The notes beneath the pieces were generated by a model. The model had not been told where the DNA came from. It saw only the letters and a list, made by a program, of their open reading frames with translations, and searched no databases. Both the position numbers and the translations under genes were made by a program. Below are positions 15,131 to 23,189 of a stretch of 25,426 nt of DNA, in pieces (the stretch's first letter is position 1; every line of letters starts with the position of its first letter). The DNA is taken from assembly GCA_964495655.1 (NCBI GenBank), contig CAZBWK010000063.1, forward strand, positions 1 through 25,426, read 5' to 3'. The DNA is from JAAYJR01 sp964495655. Its GTDB lineage: Bacteria > Bacteroidota > Bacteroidia > Bacteroidales > Prolixibacteraceae.

Positions 15131-16777
15131 CTAAAAATTTATTCTCAGAATATCGCCATAAACCGTCATTTTAGGATGTTTTGCTATTGACCTGAACTGA
15201 TACTCATTACCTTTTTTTAACAAATCTGTTTTAAGAGAGAATTTTCCGGCGCCTGAAATCAGGGTTGTCTTTGTCTCGTTCCATTCTGAATCAGTAAGCT
15301 CATCTGTTGCTCCGGTAAAAAGCCTAAACTGAAATCCTACTGTTAAGTCTTCTATATCTCCTGTTTTAATTATCTCTCCATTTAATATAACTTCAGTTTT
15401 ATCTCTTCCGGTAATTTCTGCATTGCTGGTCCTGACTACCGGTGGATCAAGTGCCGGAGATACGCCTTTTATTTTAATCACCAGCGGATTAGGCCACCTA
15501 TGGTTATTATAAATCCTTTGAGCTCTTACACATGATATTTTCAGTCCGTCACCTGTCTGTTCAATATAGGTTTTTGCATCCGTTGAAGGTTGATATTCAA
15601 CTAGTTCCCCTGATTGTCCCAACACTTCAGCTGTTGCATCCTTAGTTATTTTTGCTGATTTAAGAACAAACTCTTTTCTTCTACCTCTTTGCCAATCCGG
15701 TATGCCGGTGAGAAATGCGTATAAGGTACTTTCCTCCGGCTTCCAGGTAAACCATATATTATCTTCATTTGGCAAAATCCATGGTTTCACATCTTCTACT
15801 GATTCATAATTTATAAAATTCCAGGCTGCCATTTCCCTTAACAGAGCATCTTGTTGTTCCGGTATTCTCCCATCAGGCTTTGGTCCTACATTGAGCAGGA
15901 GGTTACCTCCTTTGGCCCGGGTTTCTATTAAAATTTCAATGAGCCTCGTACCTGTTTTATATACTTCATTGGTTGGTTTGTATGCCCATTGTGTACCCAT
16001 GGTGATGCACGATTCCCATGGATCATCTGATGCAACCCCCAATATTGTTTGTTCCGGTGTAGGCATTGCCCCTCTTGTCACAATAACATCCGGCTGAAGA
16101 TTCCATACCACCTCTTTACACTTTTCCTGTAAAGGGCCTTCACCCCCGTCAAAAAATATGATATCAATGTTTCCAAACCTGGCCATTAGTTCAATACATT
16201 GCAGCTCAACAAGCTCAATATATTTTTTCATTATATTGCCGGGTATCGGGACAGGGAATCGCCTTCGCACCTGTAATCCGTTTTTATACAAAAAGTTAAA
16301 ATCTTCGGGTGAATAATAAAAACCAACTGCAAGTCCGGCTTTGCGGGTTGCATCAACATATTCTGCCAAAAGATCTTTACCATAAGGAGTGTTCATGATA
16401 TTAAAACCGGTAGTTTGTGTGTCCCACATGCAAAATCCTGAATGATGTTTGGTGGTAAAAACAATATACTTCATGCCGGCAAGCTTTGCTAAAGTAGCAA
16501 TATCCCCCGGAGAAAAATCTTTTGGATTGAAAGTTTTTGGAAGCTCATTGATAAACCTGTCCAGATAATCAGAAGAAGCCCCTGCCATTGAATGGCTGAT
16601 CACGATCCCCAGCTGGCTGTCGAAGCTAAAGTGTATAAACATTCCGAATCCCAGTTGTTTAAACAACTCGAGTCTTTCCGGCTTATTAAGATCTAGGTAA
16701 TCATTATCGGTTTTGACCTGCGAAATCGAAACTAAACAGGAAAAAAGGAGCGCTATAAAAAATATAAATTTTTTCAT
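15131..16777 (-). CDS. Alpha-L-fucosidase, GH29 family, exported
   Basis: A 548-residue exported glycosidase with an N-terminal signal peptide (MKKFIFFIALLFSCLVSIS, cleavage near SQ). The catalytic TIM barrel shows FGMFIHFSFDSQLG, YIVFTTKHHSGFCMWD, VGFYYSPEDFNF and the nucleophile Asp210 in IIFFDGGEG. GGNLLLNVGPKPDGRIP is a strong family signature at the barrel end. A beta-sandwich C-terminal domain follows. It would release alpha-linked L-fucose from host, algal or plant glycans in the periplasm or at the surface. The acid/base residue cannot be assigned by eye, as is common in GH29. Its ATG is preceded by a 28-bp leader that is repeated 140 bp upstream, around the hairpin unit E. Confidence 0.92.
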   Translation of the reverse strand: MKKFIFFIALLFSCLVSISQVKTDNDYLDLNKPERLELFKQLGFGMFIHFSFDSQLGIVISHSMAGASSDYLDRFINELPKTFNPKDFSPGDIATLAKLAGMKYIVFTTKHHSGFCMWDTQTTGFNIMNTPYGKDLLAEYVDATRKAGLAVGFYYSPEDFNFLYKNGLQVRRRFPVPIPGNIMKKYIELVELQCIELMARFGNIDIIFFDGGEGPLQEKCKEVVWNLQPDVIVTRGAMPTPEQTILGVASDDPWESCITMGTQWAYKPTNEVYKTGTRLIEILIETRAKGGNLLLNVGPKPDGRIPEQQDALLREMAAWNFINYESVEDVKPWILPNEDNIWFTWKPEESTLYAFLTGIPDWQRGRRKEFVLKSAKITKDATAEVLGQSGELVEYQPSTDAKTYIEQTGDGLKISCVRAQRIYNNHRWPNPLVIKIKGVSPALDPPVVRTSNAEITGRDKTEVILNGEIIKTGDIEDLTVGFQFRLFTGATDELTDSEWNETKTTLISGAGKFSLKTDLLKKGNEYQFRSIAKHPKMTVYGDILRINF

Positions 16778-16920
16778 TCGTTTAAAATTTTATAATTACT
16801 TGTAAATAATTTAATTAAAAATTTGAGAACGAATGTAACCACTTCGTTCTCACATAAACTTTTTTAAACAATTGCTTTTGTGAAATTTTTGTTTAAAAAA
16901 GTTCATGTTCGTTTCATCTG
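16778..16920 (-). repeat. Leader-repeat unit E upstream of the fucosidase
   Basis: On the minus strand the unit begins ATGAAACGAACATGA (16917 down; a four-codon Met-Lys-Arg-Thr-stop frame). It has a perfect 15-bp inverted repeat (16857-16871 with 16889-16903, 17-nt loop), then a second perfect 9-bp inverted repeat GAGAACGAA (16825-16833) / TTCGTTCTC (16843-16851). It ends in an AT-rich leader against the fucosidase ATG. Bases 16846-16920 duplicate window positions 1-76 with one A indel. The leader 16781-16808 is repeated exactly at 16921-16948, so the spacing from pseudo-start to true start is 140 bp. Confidence 0.85.
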
Positions 16921-17093
16921 TTTAAAATTTTATAATTACTTGTAAATAAATTAATTAATGATCGTTTTATCTGTATGTAAATTTGATAAACAATTTTTAT
17001 TCTGATTACTTTATGTGAAAAAAGTAAAAAAAAACTTCCGCTGAAGAAAAAATTGCTCAAAATTTTTTTATTACGCTAAAAAAACTCCTGCTT
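16921..17093. other. Gap with second leader copy and weak terminator
   Basis: Bases 16921-16948 copy the fucosidase leader (16781-16808). Further right, on the minus strand after the Gfo/Idh stop, CTTCAGCGGAAG (17035-17046) forms a four-base-pair stem followed by nine T (complement of 17026-17034), a weak terminator candidate. No coding region is recognised. Confidence 0.45.
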
Positions 17094-18200
17094 TTAATCT
17101 GGTTCGGCCTCCAGTGGGAATTTCACAGGCAATCCGTCGCGGGCAGAGCGATATATTGCAGTGAAAAGCTCAACTGTGCGACGTCCGTCCTCACCGGTTA
17201 CCAGGGGCTTTGATCCGGATTCGAGAGCATTTATGAAATCTTTTATCTGTTGTTCCATATAAAAGACTGTCGGATCAATTGAACTGAAATGCTCTGAATC
17301 CTCTTTTTTCCACAGGTCAGGCAAATTTTCTTCTCCGGGGACAGTCCAGAGGTCGTTGAACGGCGGTTCAAGAACATTTGACATCCCCGCAACAAACATA
17401 GCGCCTCCATCGGTCTGGACTCCCACAGATGCACCGTTTTCGCCATGTACATGCACTTTACCGTAGATTCCCGGTTTTTGTGAATTGCTGACAACAATAT
17501 TGCCAATTCCTCCGTTTTTGAATTTCACAATGGCAACTGCCGTGTCTTCAACTTCAATATAAGGATGATTCAGATTTTTCCATAAGCCAAAGACCTCATC
17601 AATCCCGCCCATATACCATAGAAGGATATCAAGCTGGTGTGGCGCCTGATTTACCAGAACCCCTCCTCCTTCCATTTTCCAGGTACCGCGCCATTCATCA
17701 GTATCGTAATAATTTTTGTCTCTCCATCCGAGCATATTGATTGTCCCGAAGACCGGCTTTCCTATTTTCCCGGCTTCAATAGCTTCTTTTACTCTTCTTA
17801 CCGGTTCATACCACCGGCGTTGACTGACAACACCAAGCCTTACACTCTTTTTTTTACATGCATCAATTATTGCATCACAATCACTGAGGTCTGAAGCAAG
17901 TGGTTTTTCAACAAGAACATGTGCTCCTGAATTTGCAGCCTTAACTGCCGGCTCCCGGTGAAAAGGGTGGGGAGTGCATACTATTGCCATGTCTATCTTT
18001 TTCTTTTTTACCATCAGACCGATATCCTGAAAAGCTTCTGTACCGTATTGCCGTGCAAACTTGTCGGCCGACCCGGGAGAGCGACTCCATACTCCTTCCA
18101 GCCGGGCATTATTAATATTGCTGATAGCTTTGGCATGCAGATGTGCCACCTTTCCGCATCCCAATATTGCCAGATTATAAATCTTTAAATTTTTTGTCAT
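17094..18200 (-). CDS. Gfo/Idh/MocA family oxidoreductase
   Basis: A 368-residue NAD(P)-dependent oxidoreductase. The Rossmann domain begins NLAILGCGKVAHLHAKAI, with a GxGxxA-like loop. The family EKP motif appears in HVLVEKPLASDLSDCDAI. The second domain shows WRGTWKMEGGGVLVNQAPHQ, where the His is the usual catalytic-site residue, followed by LDILLWYMG. There is no signal peptide, so it is cytoplasmic. Members oxidise or reduce sugars and inositols, including making or using 3-keto sugars. It lies 10 bp downstream of the MDR dehydrogenase gene (18211-19242) on the same strand and is almost certainly co-transcribed with it. Substrate unknown; the neighbouring fucosidase makes a fucose derivative one possibility, not shown by the sequence. 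Confidence 0.92.
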   Translation of the reverse strand: MTKNLKIYNLAILGCGKVAHLHAKAISNINNARLEGVWSRSPGSADKFARQYGTEAFQDIGLMVKKKKIDMAIVCTPHPFHREPAVKAANSGAHVLVEKPLASDLSDCDAIIDACKKKSVRLGVVSQRRWYEPVRRVKEAIEAGKIGKPVFGTINMLGWRDKNYYDTDEWRGTWKMEGGGVLVNQAPHQLDILLWYMGGIDEVFGLWKNLNHPYIEVEDTAVAIVKFKNGGIGNIVVSNSQKPGIYGKVHVHGENGASVGVQTDGGAMFVAGMSNVLEPPFNDLWTVPGEENLPDLWKKEDSEHFSSIDPTVFYMEQQIKDFINALESGSKPLVTGEDGRRTVELFTAIYRSARDGLPVKFPLEAEPD

Positions 18201-18210
18201 CAGATCTGTT

Positions 18211-19242
18211 TTAAGGGGTCAGGATAACTTTTTTTAAACCTTTCTCTTTATTATACAATCGTTTAAACCAGGCAGCGCCCTCTGAAAGAGGGGCCACAGC
18301 TGAAATAAGCCTGGCAGGATCCACTTTTTTACCAGAAAGTAATTCCATCACCAGTTCATATTCGCCTCTGATAGCGCAGCTTCCAAGAATATTCATTTCC
18401 TGTGTGACCACTTTTTGGAGTGGAAAGGTGATATTTGACGAAAGGTTCCCTACTAAAACAACAGTCCCCCCTTTGCGGGTATTATTAATACACTGATTTA
18501 CTGTCTCTTCAATTCCGACAACCTCAAATGAAATATCAGCACCCCGGTTATGAGTTTGTTTTTTAACTGTTCCTTCGAGATATTTTTCCATGGGATTTAT
18601 TGTGAAATCTGCTCCATATTCAGATGCCAGCATGAGCTTTTCCTGATCTATATCAACTGCAAAGACCTTGTTGGCCCCGAACAGTTTAAGTAATTTGATA
18701 ACAAATATTCCCACCATGCCTGCCCCTGCCACAATCACATTGCTTCCCGGCTTCATGCCGGCAACATTTATGGCATGGGCAGCAACAGCAATAGGTTCTG
18801 CCATAGCTGCTTCCACAAAAGTAACGTTTGAAGGAATCCGGTGAAGTATATGCCCGGGGACAGCCACTTTTTCTGCAAAAGCCCCATGTCTTCTGTACTC
18901 TCCGGGTGACACACCCAGTACCATCCTGTTATCGCTCAGGTTATAGCGGCCATTCAGTGTATACCAGTCATTTAAGGGATATATTGTGGAGTCAAATGTT
19001 ACACGGTCTCCAGTTTGCCAGTTTTTTACATCACTCCCTGTTTCAATTATTACCCCTGAAGCTTCGTGTCCCATTACTACAGGTGGAATCCTTCTGCCTG
19101 TGCTTCCGTCCATGCCATGAACGTCACTGCCACAAATACCGCAGGCTTTCACTTCTATCAATACTTCATCATTCCGGATCACAGGGTCAGGAAAATCTCT
19201 ATAATTAAGTTCGTTGTATTTGTCTAATACCAGTGCTTTCAT
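18211..19242 (-). CDS. MDR dehydrogenase lacking the structural zinc cysteines
   Basis: A 343-residue medium-chain dehydrogenase. Catalytic zinc ligands are present as Cys37 in ACGICGSD and His59-Glu60 in VMGHEASG. The nucleotide-binding motif is IVAGAGMVGIFVIKLL. The whole lobe around GDRVTFDSTIY ... NRMVLGVSPGEYRRHGAFAE is clearly of the family, but the four structural zinc cysteines are replaced by Pro89, Asp92, Thr95 and Ser103 with the spacing intact. It is likely NAD(P)-dependent and acts on a polyol or sugar. Upstream is the leader TTTTAAACAG before ATG, as at 6603. It leads a two-gene unit with the Gfo/Idh gene (10 bp gap). The gene is otherwise normal length, so the loss looks like a tolerated family variation rather than decay. 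Confidence 0.9.
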   Translation of the reverse strand: MKALVLDKYNELNYRDFPDPVIRNDEVLIEVKACGICGSDVHGMDGSTGRRIPPVVMGHEASGVIIETGSDVKNWQTGDRVTFDSTIYPLNDWYTLNGRYNLSDNRMVLGVSPGEYRRHGAFAEKVAVPGHILHRIPSNVTFVEAAMAEPIAVAAHAINVAGMKPGSNVIVAGAGMVGIFVIKLLKLFGANKVFAVDIDQEKLMLASEYGADFTINPMEKYLEGTVKKQTHNRGADISFEVVGIEETVNQCINNTRKGGTVVLVGNLSSNITFPLQKVVTQEMNILGSCAIRGEYELVMELLSGKKVDPARLISAVAPLSEGAAWFKRLYNKEKGLKKVILTP

Positions 19243-19309
19243 CTGTTTAAAATTTTATAATTTATTAAAAATAAACTAATTAAACATTAGCTCATTTTCG
19301 TTTTACAGG

Positions 19310-19336
19310 CAGTCAGATAGTTATTAAATCTGACTG
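19310..19336. other. Perfect inverted repeat at the end of the NIPSNAP gene
   Basis: CAGTCAGAT (19310-19318) pairs exactly with ATCTGACTG (19328-19336) across a 9-nt loop. It includes the last codons and stop of the minus-strand NIPSNAP gene. No T-run follows in the minus direction, so it is at most an mRNA 3'-end stabilising stem or a factor-dependent terminator. Confidence 0.45.
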
Positions 19337-20100
19337 TAATCAGCGGGTATCAGAAATTTTTTACGAACTTTGCTCACTGTATTTGCATATTCCTGCTTGA
19401 CGCGCATTGTGTTCCACTCATCACTGATCCTGAAACGGTTCCAGTTTGCCTCCCTTTCTTCCATGTCTTTAAACCACAGCATGTATGTGAGCGCAGGCAT
19501 GTACCTGCCGGCCAGCAACTCTCCAAAGAATACAGGATGAAGGCCTACCTTATCAAAAAGAGGCAGCTCTTCAACATTGAACATTTTAACTTTTCTCCTG
19601 AAAGCATCCTCATTATAGCTCTCATAAGTTCTCAATTCAAGTAATCCTCTGTTTTTATCCGGTTGCCTGAAATGTGGAATTGCATCAAAAGCTTCCATTA
19701 CAAATGTTTCATATCTTTCGAAAACCGGTTTGTCTGCAGGCAGTTTGAAATATTCATTTGCCGCCTCCAGGAAGGAACGGTCGGTTTTCACTCTCTGAAC
19801 TGCATCCCAGTAGTCTTCCGGACCCTTATGTGCATTCAGTATATAAACCACCGGAGGGTCTTCAAGGCTGTATTCATAAAAAACACCAACTTTAGCTCCT
19901 CTTTTATTCAGAAATGGAATAACAGCTTCAGAATAGTACTTTTTCAACAGGTTCTTACCGTCAACTCCTCCAAGCTGGTAAACTTTAAGTTCGTAAATAT
20001 CTTTTCCTGCATATTGGGAAGAGGACGTATTGAGTGTGGTTGCTGTAAATGCGGTACCTGCCGCAATTGTTGATTTTTTTATGAATGATCTTCGTTTCAT
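19324..20100 (-). CDS. NIPSNAP family protein with Tat-type signal
   Basis: A 258-residue protein from the ATG at 20100. This start gives a twin-arginine leader (MKRRSFIKKSTIAAGTAFTA); an in-frame ATG at 20172 would bury it. The mature part has two ferredoxin-like NIPSNAP units, seen in YELKVYQLGGVDGKN and GLLELRTYESYNEDAFRRKV. The closing segments YMLWFKDMEEREANWNRFRI and SDEWNTMRVKQEY are typical of the family C-terminus. The biochemical role of NIPSNAP proteins is not established in bacteria; exported versions occur beside sugar-oxidising gene sets in Bacteroidota and Planctomycetota. It lies 81 bp upstream of the MDR gene on the same strand, so it may be the first gene of that unit. Confidence 0.85.
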   Translation of the reverse strand: MKRRSFIKKSTIAAGTAFTATTLNTSSSQYAGKDIYELKVYQLGGVDGKNLLKKYYSEAVIPFLNKRGAKVGVFYEYSLEDPPVVYILNAHKGPEDYWDAVQRVKTDRSFLEAANEYFKLPADKPVFERYETFVMEAFDAIPHFRQPDKNRGLLELRTYESYNEDAFRRKVKMFNVEELPLFDKVGLHPVFFGELLAGRYMPALTYMLWFKDMEEREANWNRFRISDEWNTMRVKQEYANTVSKVRKKFLIPADYSQI

Positions 20101-20325
20101 ATGATTGAATTTTTTATTACATTTTAGCAGGCAATATACAAATTCTCTAAAATTTATTTCTGAAACTGGCATAATAATTGAATAAATAAATTGTTTAATA
20201 ATCAGATTGTTAATTGATGTAAAACTGAAAATTAACAGAGTCTGGGTAATTTGTTGAAATAATGGGATTTAGAAGTGGGCAGATTATATTGAAAATCGGA
20301 AAACATTAATTAAAATTTCAGCTAT
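20101..20325. other. Divergent intergenic region
   Basis: 225 bp between the divergent NIPSNAP (minus) and PorT-like (plus) genes, AT-rich, expected to hold both promoters. No TAnnTTTG match at a convincing distance was found for either gene. The NIPSNAP start is preceded by AAAAAATTCAATCAT on the minus strand, resembling the AATTTTAATCAT tail of leader repeat C. Confidence 0.4.
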
Positions 20326-20913
20326 ATGAAAAAGATTATATTGTCGGTTATCATTTTGATAATTTCATTATCCCTGTCGGCACAACTTGTTTTCGATCTG
20401 GGATTAAAAGGTGGTTTCAATAATTCTAAAGTCACTGCCAATTTAGAAGAGATAGATAGTGAGTCGATTTTAAAGTATCACATCGGTGCATTCGGAAGGT
20501 TAGGATATAACAGGGTTTTTATCCAGCCCGAGGCCTACTATAGCGCTAAAGGGGGTAAGCTTGAAGGAAATATAATTGATGTTACCAGCCGCTTTGATTT
20601 TAATACCCTCGATATACCGTTATTGCTTGGGGTTAAAGTCCTTAAAGGGGAAAAGGCACATCTCCGGATATTAGCCGGTCCTGTTTTTAGTATCTTAACT
20701 TCCAATAAGATAGAAGGTGATGATATTCTGGACAAGAACTATTATAAAGATAATTATTACGGATACCAGTACGGCATCGGCGCTGATGTCTTCGGAATCA
20801 CCCTTGACGCCAGAATAGAGCATGGTGCAAATAAATTTTATCAACAGGCAGACCAGGGGTTTAATTTTAAAAATAACAGCTTTATGATTTCCTTAGGATT
20901 TAAGATCTTTTAA
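20326..20913 (+). CDS. PorT-like outer membrane beta-barrel protein
   Basis: A 195-residue exported protein with signal peptide (MKKIILSVIILIISLSLSAQ, cleavage after Ala-Gln region). The rest is alternating beta-strand sequence beginning LVFDLGLKGGFNNSKV, typical of the PorT/OmpA-like eight-stranded barrels of Bacteroidota, with FIQPEAYYSAKGG, LDIPLLLGVKVL and the C-terminal strand FMISLGFKIF ending in Phe, as barrel-assembly substrates do. Function is unknown; a small outer membrane barrel. It is convergent with the ThuA gene, 45 bp apart, with a small CCGTT/AACGG inverted repeat (20930-20947) between. Confidence 0.85.
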   Translation: MKKIILSVIILIISLSLSAQLVFDLGLKGGFNNSKVTANLEEIDSESILKYHIGAFGRLGYNRVFIQPEAYYSAKGGKLEGNIIDVTSRFDFNTLDIPLLLGVKVLKGEKAHLRILAGPVFSILTSNKIEGDDILDKNYYKDNYYGYQYGIGADVFGITLDARIEHGANKFYQQADQGFNFKNNSFMISLGFKIF

Positions 20914-20958
20914 ATCATAGGGGAAACAACCGTTGACTCAGTAACGGCATGAAGGTTA

Positions 20959-21720
20959 TTACAGTCGCCTGCCGGTCCAGTTTACAGCATTCTTAATATG
21001 CTCAATGATCAGGTTGTCATGAAAGGCTTCATGTGTATGGCCAAAGACTGTATAAAAGGAGCGTGTACCTTCTGTCTCCTGCCACCAGATTACCGGGTGG
21101 TCTCCCATCTTCCATTCATTATTAGAAGCTTTTTTAACGGAGTTTTCATCTAAAGTGGCCAATACATGTACTTTCGACCTTGGGTTTTCTTTAAAAGAGT
21201 ACCATTCATCGAAGGTGGTATAGACCTTCAGCCCTTTAAAAGGTTTCATCGCAGGATGTCCGTGGTCTTCAATGATAACTGTAGCTTCCTGGGCAGGAGG
21301 ATGAGTCCTGAACCATGCTCCCATGATCTTTCCGTAAAAAGGCCATTCATATTCAAAATCGGCAGCTGCATGAATGCCAACTATTCCTTTTTTGCTTTTG
21401 GCAAATTTTTCAAAAGCTGACTGTTCTTTGTCATTAAGTGCGTCTCCTGTCGGATTGAGAAATATTACAACATCAATGTTCTGCAGGATATCATCATTGA
21501 AAAGTGATCCGTCTTCGGTGGCCGTGATTACCCAGTTTTGTTTTTTGCTCAGGTCATACAGCATTTTTAATCCTGAAGAAATCGATTCGTGCCGGTATCC
21601 CGATGTTTTGGAAAAAACAAGCAGGTTCAACTTTGTTTCAAATTCCGGTTTACTCTCCTGAGCTGATAAGCCAGCTATTGAAAATATAAAAATTAATAGT
21701 AATAAACTCTTGATATTCAT
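20959..21720 (-). CDS. Exported ThuA-domain protein
   Basis: A 253-residue protein with signal peptide (MNIKSLLLLIFIFSIAGLSA, cleavage before QES). The ThuA-like class I glutamine amidotransferase-fold domain is shown by LLVFSKTSGYRHESI, VVIFLNPTGDALND, GIVGIHAAADFEYEWPFYG and MGAWFRTHPPAQEA, with the conserved pair GTRSFYTVFGHTHEAF near the end. ThuA proteins were first linked to trehalose/disaccharide use through 3-keto sugars; exported versions are widespread in Bacteroidota with unknown chemistry. It stands alone on its strand but near the Gfo/Idh, MDR and NIPSNAP genes, consistent with a shared sugar-modification role by inference. Confidence 0.9.
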   Translation of the reverse strand: MNIKSLLLLIFIFSIAGLSAQESKPEFETKLNLLVFSKTSGYRHESISSGLKMLYDLSKKQNWVITATEDGSLFNDDILQNIDVVIFLNPTGDALNDKEQSAFEKFAKSKKGIVGIHAAADFEYEWPFYGKIMGAWFRTHPPAQEATVIIEDHGHPAMKPFKGLKVYTTFDEWYSFKENPRSKVHVLATLDENSVKKASNNEWKMGDHPVIWWQETEGTRSFYTVFGHTHEAFHDNLIIEHIKNAVNWTGRRL

Positions 21721-21961
21721 TGTGTAATGATTTTAATTTATTCGGACCTAATTTAATTAAATCTGATATAAAGTTACAAATAAAATTAAACTTAGTACCT
21801 GATGCATAAGTGCAAATATGGAGCTTTTCATCTGTCTTAACGGTAATGTATTTATATAAAGGGTTTTATGGTTTAAATTTGTAATATGGATAATATCCCG
21901 GACAGATATAAAAAAATATTCACAATAACTATCTTTGCAATTCACAGTAAACGGAGATCAG
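21721..21961. other. Divergent intergenic region, ThuA and M48 genes
   Basis: About 240 bp, AT-rich, with no convincing gene. It should hold the promoters of both flanking genes; the M48 -7 box is listed separately. Nothing clear was seen for the ThuA gene. Confidence 0.4.
21930..21937 (+). promoter_or_regulatory. Candidate -7 box for the M48/cinA unit
   Basis: TATCTTTG is a perfect match to the Bacteroidota -7 consensus TAnnTTTG, 24 bp before the ATG at 21962. It overlaps a possible in-frame TTG start at 21935 and therefore argues against that start. No clear -33 TTTG was found at the expected distance. Confidence 0.55.
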
Positions 21962-23188
21962 ATGCATGAAATAATTTTTTGGATAATCATTACCATAATA
22001 GTTCTGGATTTTGTTTTTGAGAATTACCTGGAATACCTGAATACAAAAATGATGGGAACATCTCTTCCTGATGAGCTTGCAGGAATATATGATAAGGAAA
22101 AGTATTCCAGGCAGCAGTCGTATCAACGCGAAAATCACAGATTCGGAATAGTCACCGGGACTTTCAGTTTTCTTATTGTTCTGGGAATGTTTATTTTTTA
22201 TGGTTTTGCCTATGTGGATAAGTTGGCATGGAGTATGACTGACAATTCAATTTTGGCAGCGCTTATATTTTTCGGGATTATGATGTTTGCCTCAGATATA
22301 ATAAATACTCCTTTTTCAATCTATGATACATTTGTAATTGAGGAGAAATACGGCTTTAATAAGACCAGTCTTAAGACATTTATTCTCGATAAGATAAAAG
22401 GCTGGTTATTGGGGGCAATTATCGGAGGCGGATTACTGGCACTGATCATATATATATATCAGAAAACACAAAGTATGTTTTGGATATATGCATGGTTGGC
22501 TATCAGTGCTTTCAGTATATTTATGGCTATGTTTTACTCTAATTTGATTGTCCCTCTGTTTAATAAACAGACACCACTGGAAGAGGGTGAATTGAGAGAT
22601 TCAATAAGCAGTTTTGCCCGTAGTGTGGAATTCAAACTGGATAATATATATGTAATAAACGGATCGAAAAGGTCATCAAAAGCAAATGCTTATTTTACCG
22701 GCTTTGGAGCTAAAAAGAGAGTTGTTCTTTTTGACACCCTTATAGAAGAGATGGAAACTGATGAAATAGTAGCAGTGCTGGCCCATGAAGTCGGACACTA
22801 TAAAAAGAAGCATGTGACGCAGGGTATTTTTATATCTCTTTTTCAGTCTGGGATTGTACTGCTTCTGTTTTCTCTGCTTATAGATAACCCGCTGCTCAGC
22901 AAAGCTCTCGGGGTGGAAAAACCTAATTTTCATATTGGTATGGTGGCCTTTGGGATTTTATATTCACCTGTATCATTTGTTTTGGGAATTCTTATGAATA
23001 TTCTGTCACGTAAAAATGAATTCCAGGCAGATGCATTTGCTTCTGATAATTATGATCCCGGATCTTTGTCTGCTGCCTTAAAAAAGTTGTCAGGCAGAAA
23101 CCTTAGTAACCTGACCCCTCATCCTTTATATGTGTTTTTTAATTATTCACACCCTCCCTTGCTCGAACGATTGAAAAAGTTAAAATGA
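21962..23188 (+). CDS. M48 family membrane zinc metallopeptidase
   Basis: A 408-residue integral membrane protease of the Ste24/CAAX-protease-1 type. The ATG at 21962 (MHEIIFWIIITIIVLDFVFE) follows an ACGGAGA segment and the TATCTTTG box. Several membrane segments precede the zinc motif HEVGH (His275, Glu276, His279) in VAVLAHEVGHYKKKH; the third ligand is probably Glu in RKNEFQADAFASD. The C-terminal ALKKLSGRNLSNLTPHPLYV and SHPPLLERLKKLK segments match the family. It would cleave membrane or misfolded protein substrates near the inner membrane; its substrate is unknown. It is followed at one base distance by cinA (TGA 23186-23188, ATG 23190), so the two are co-transcribed and perhaps translationally coupled. 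Confidence 0.93.
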   Translation: MHEIIFWIIITIIVLDFVFENYLEYLNTKMMGTSLPDELAGIYDKEKYSRQQSYQRENHRFGIVTGTFSFLIVLGMFIFYGFAYVDKLAWSMTDNSILAALIFFGIMMFASDIINTPFSIYDTFVIEEKYGFNKTSLKTFILDKIKGWLLGAIIGGGLLALIIYIYQKTQSMFWIYAWLAISAFSIFMAMFYSNLIVPLFNKQTPLEEGELRDSISSFARSVEFKLDNIYVINGSKRSSKANAYFTGFGAKKRVVLFDTLIEEMETDEIVAVLAHEVGHYKKKHVTQGIFISLFQSGIVLLLFSLLIDNPLLSKALGVEKPNFHIGMVAFGILYSPVSFVLGILMNILSRKNEFQADAFASDNYDPGSLSAALKKLSGRNLSNLTPHPLYVFFNYSHPPLLERLKKLK

Positions 23189-23189
23189 G

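Noticed and set aside
21935..21961. TTG start for the M48 gene at 21935
   Set aside because: The TTG lies inside the TATCTTTG promoter-like box; the ATG at 21962 begins directly with the first membrane segment.
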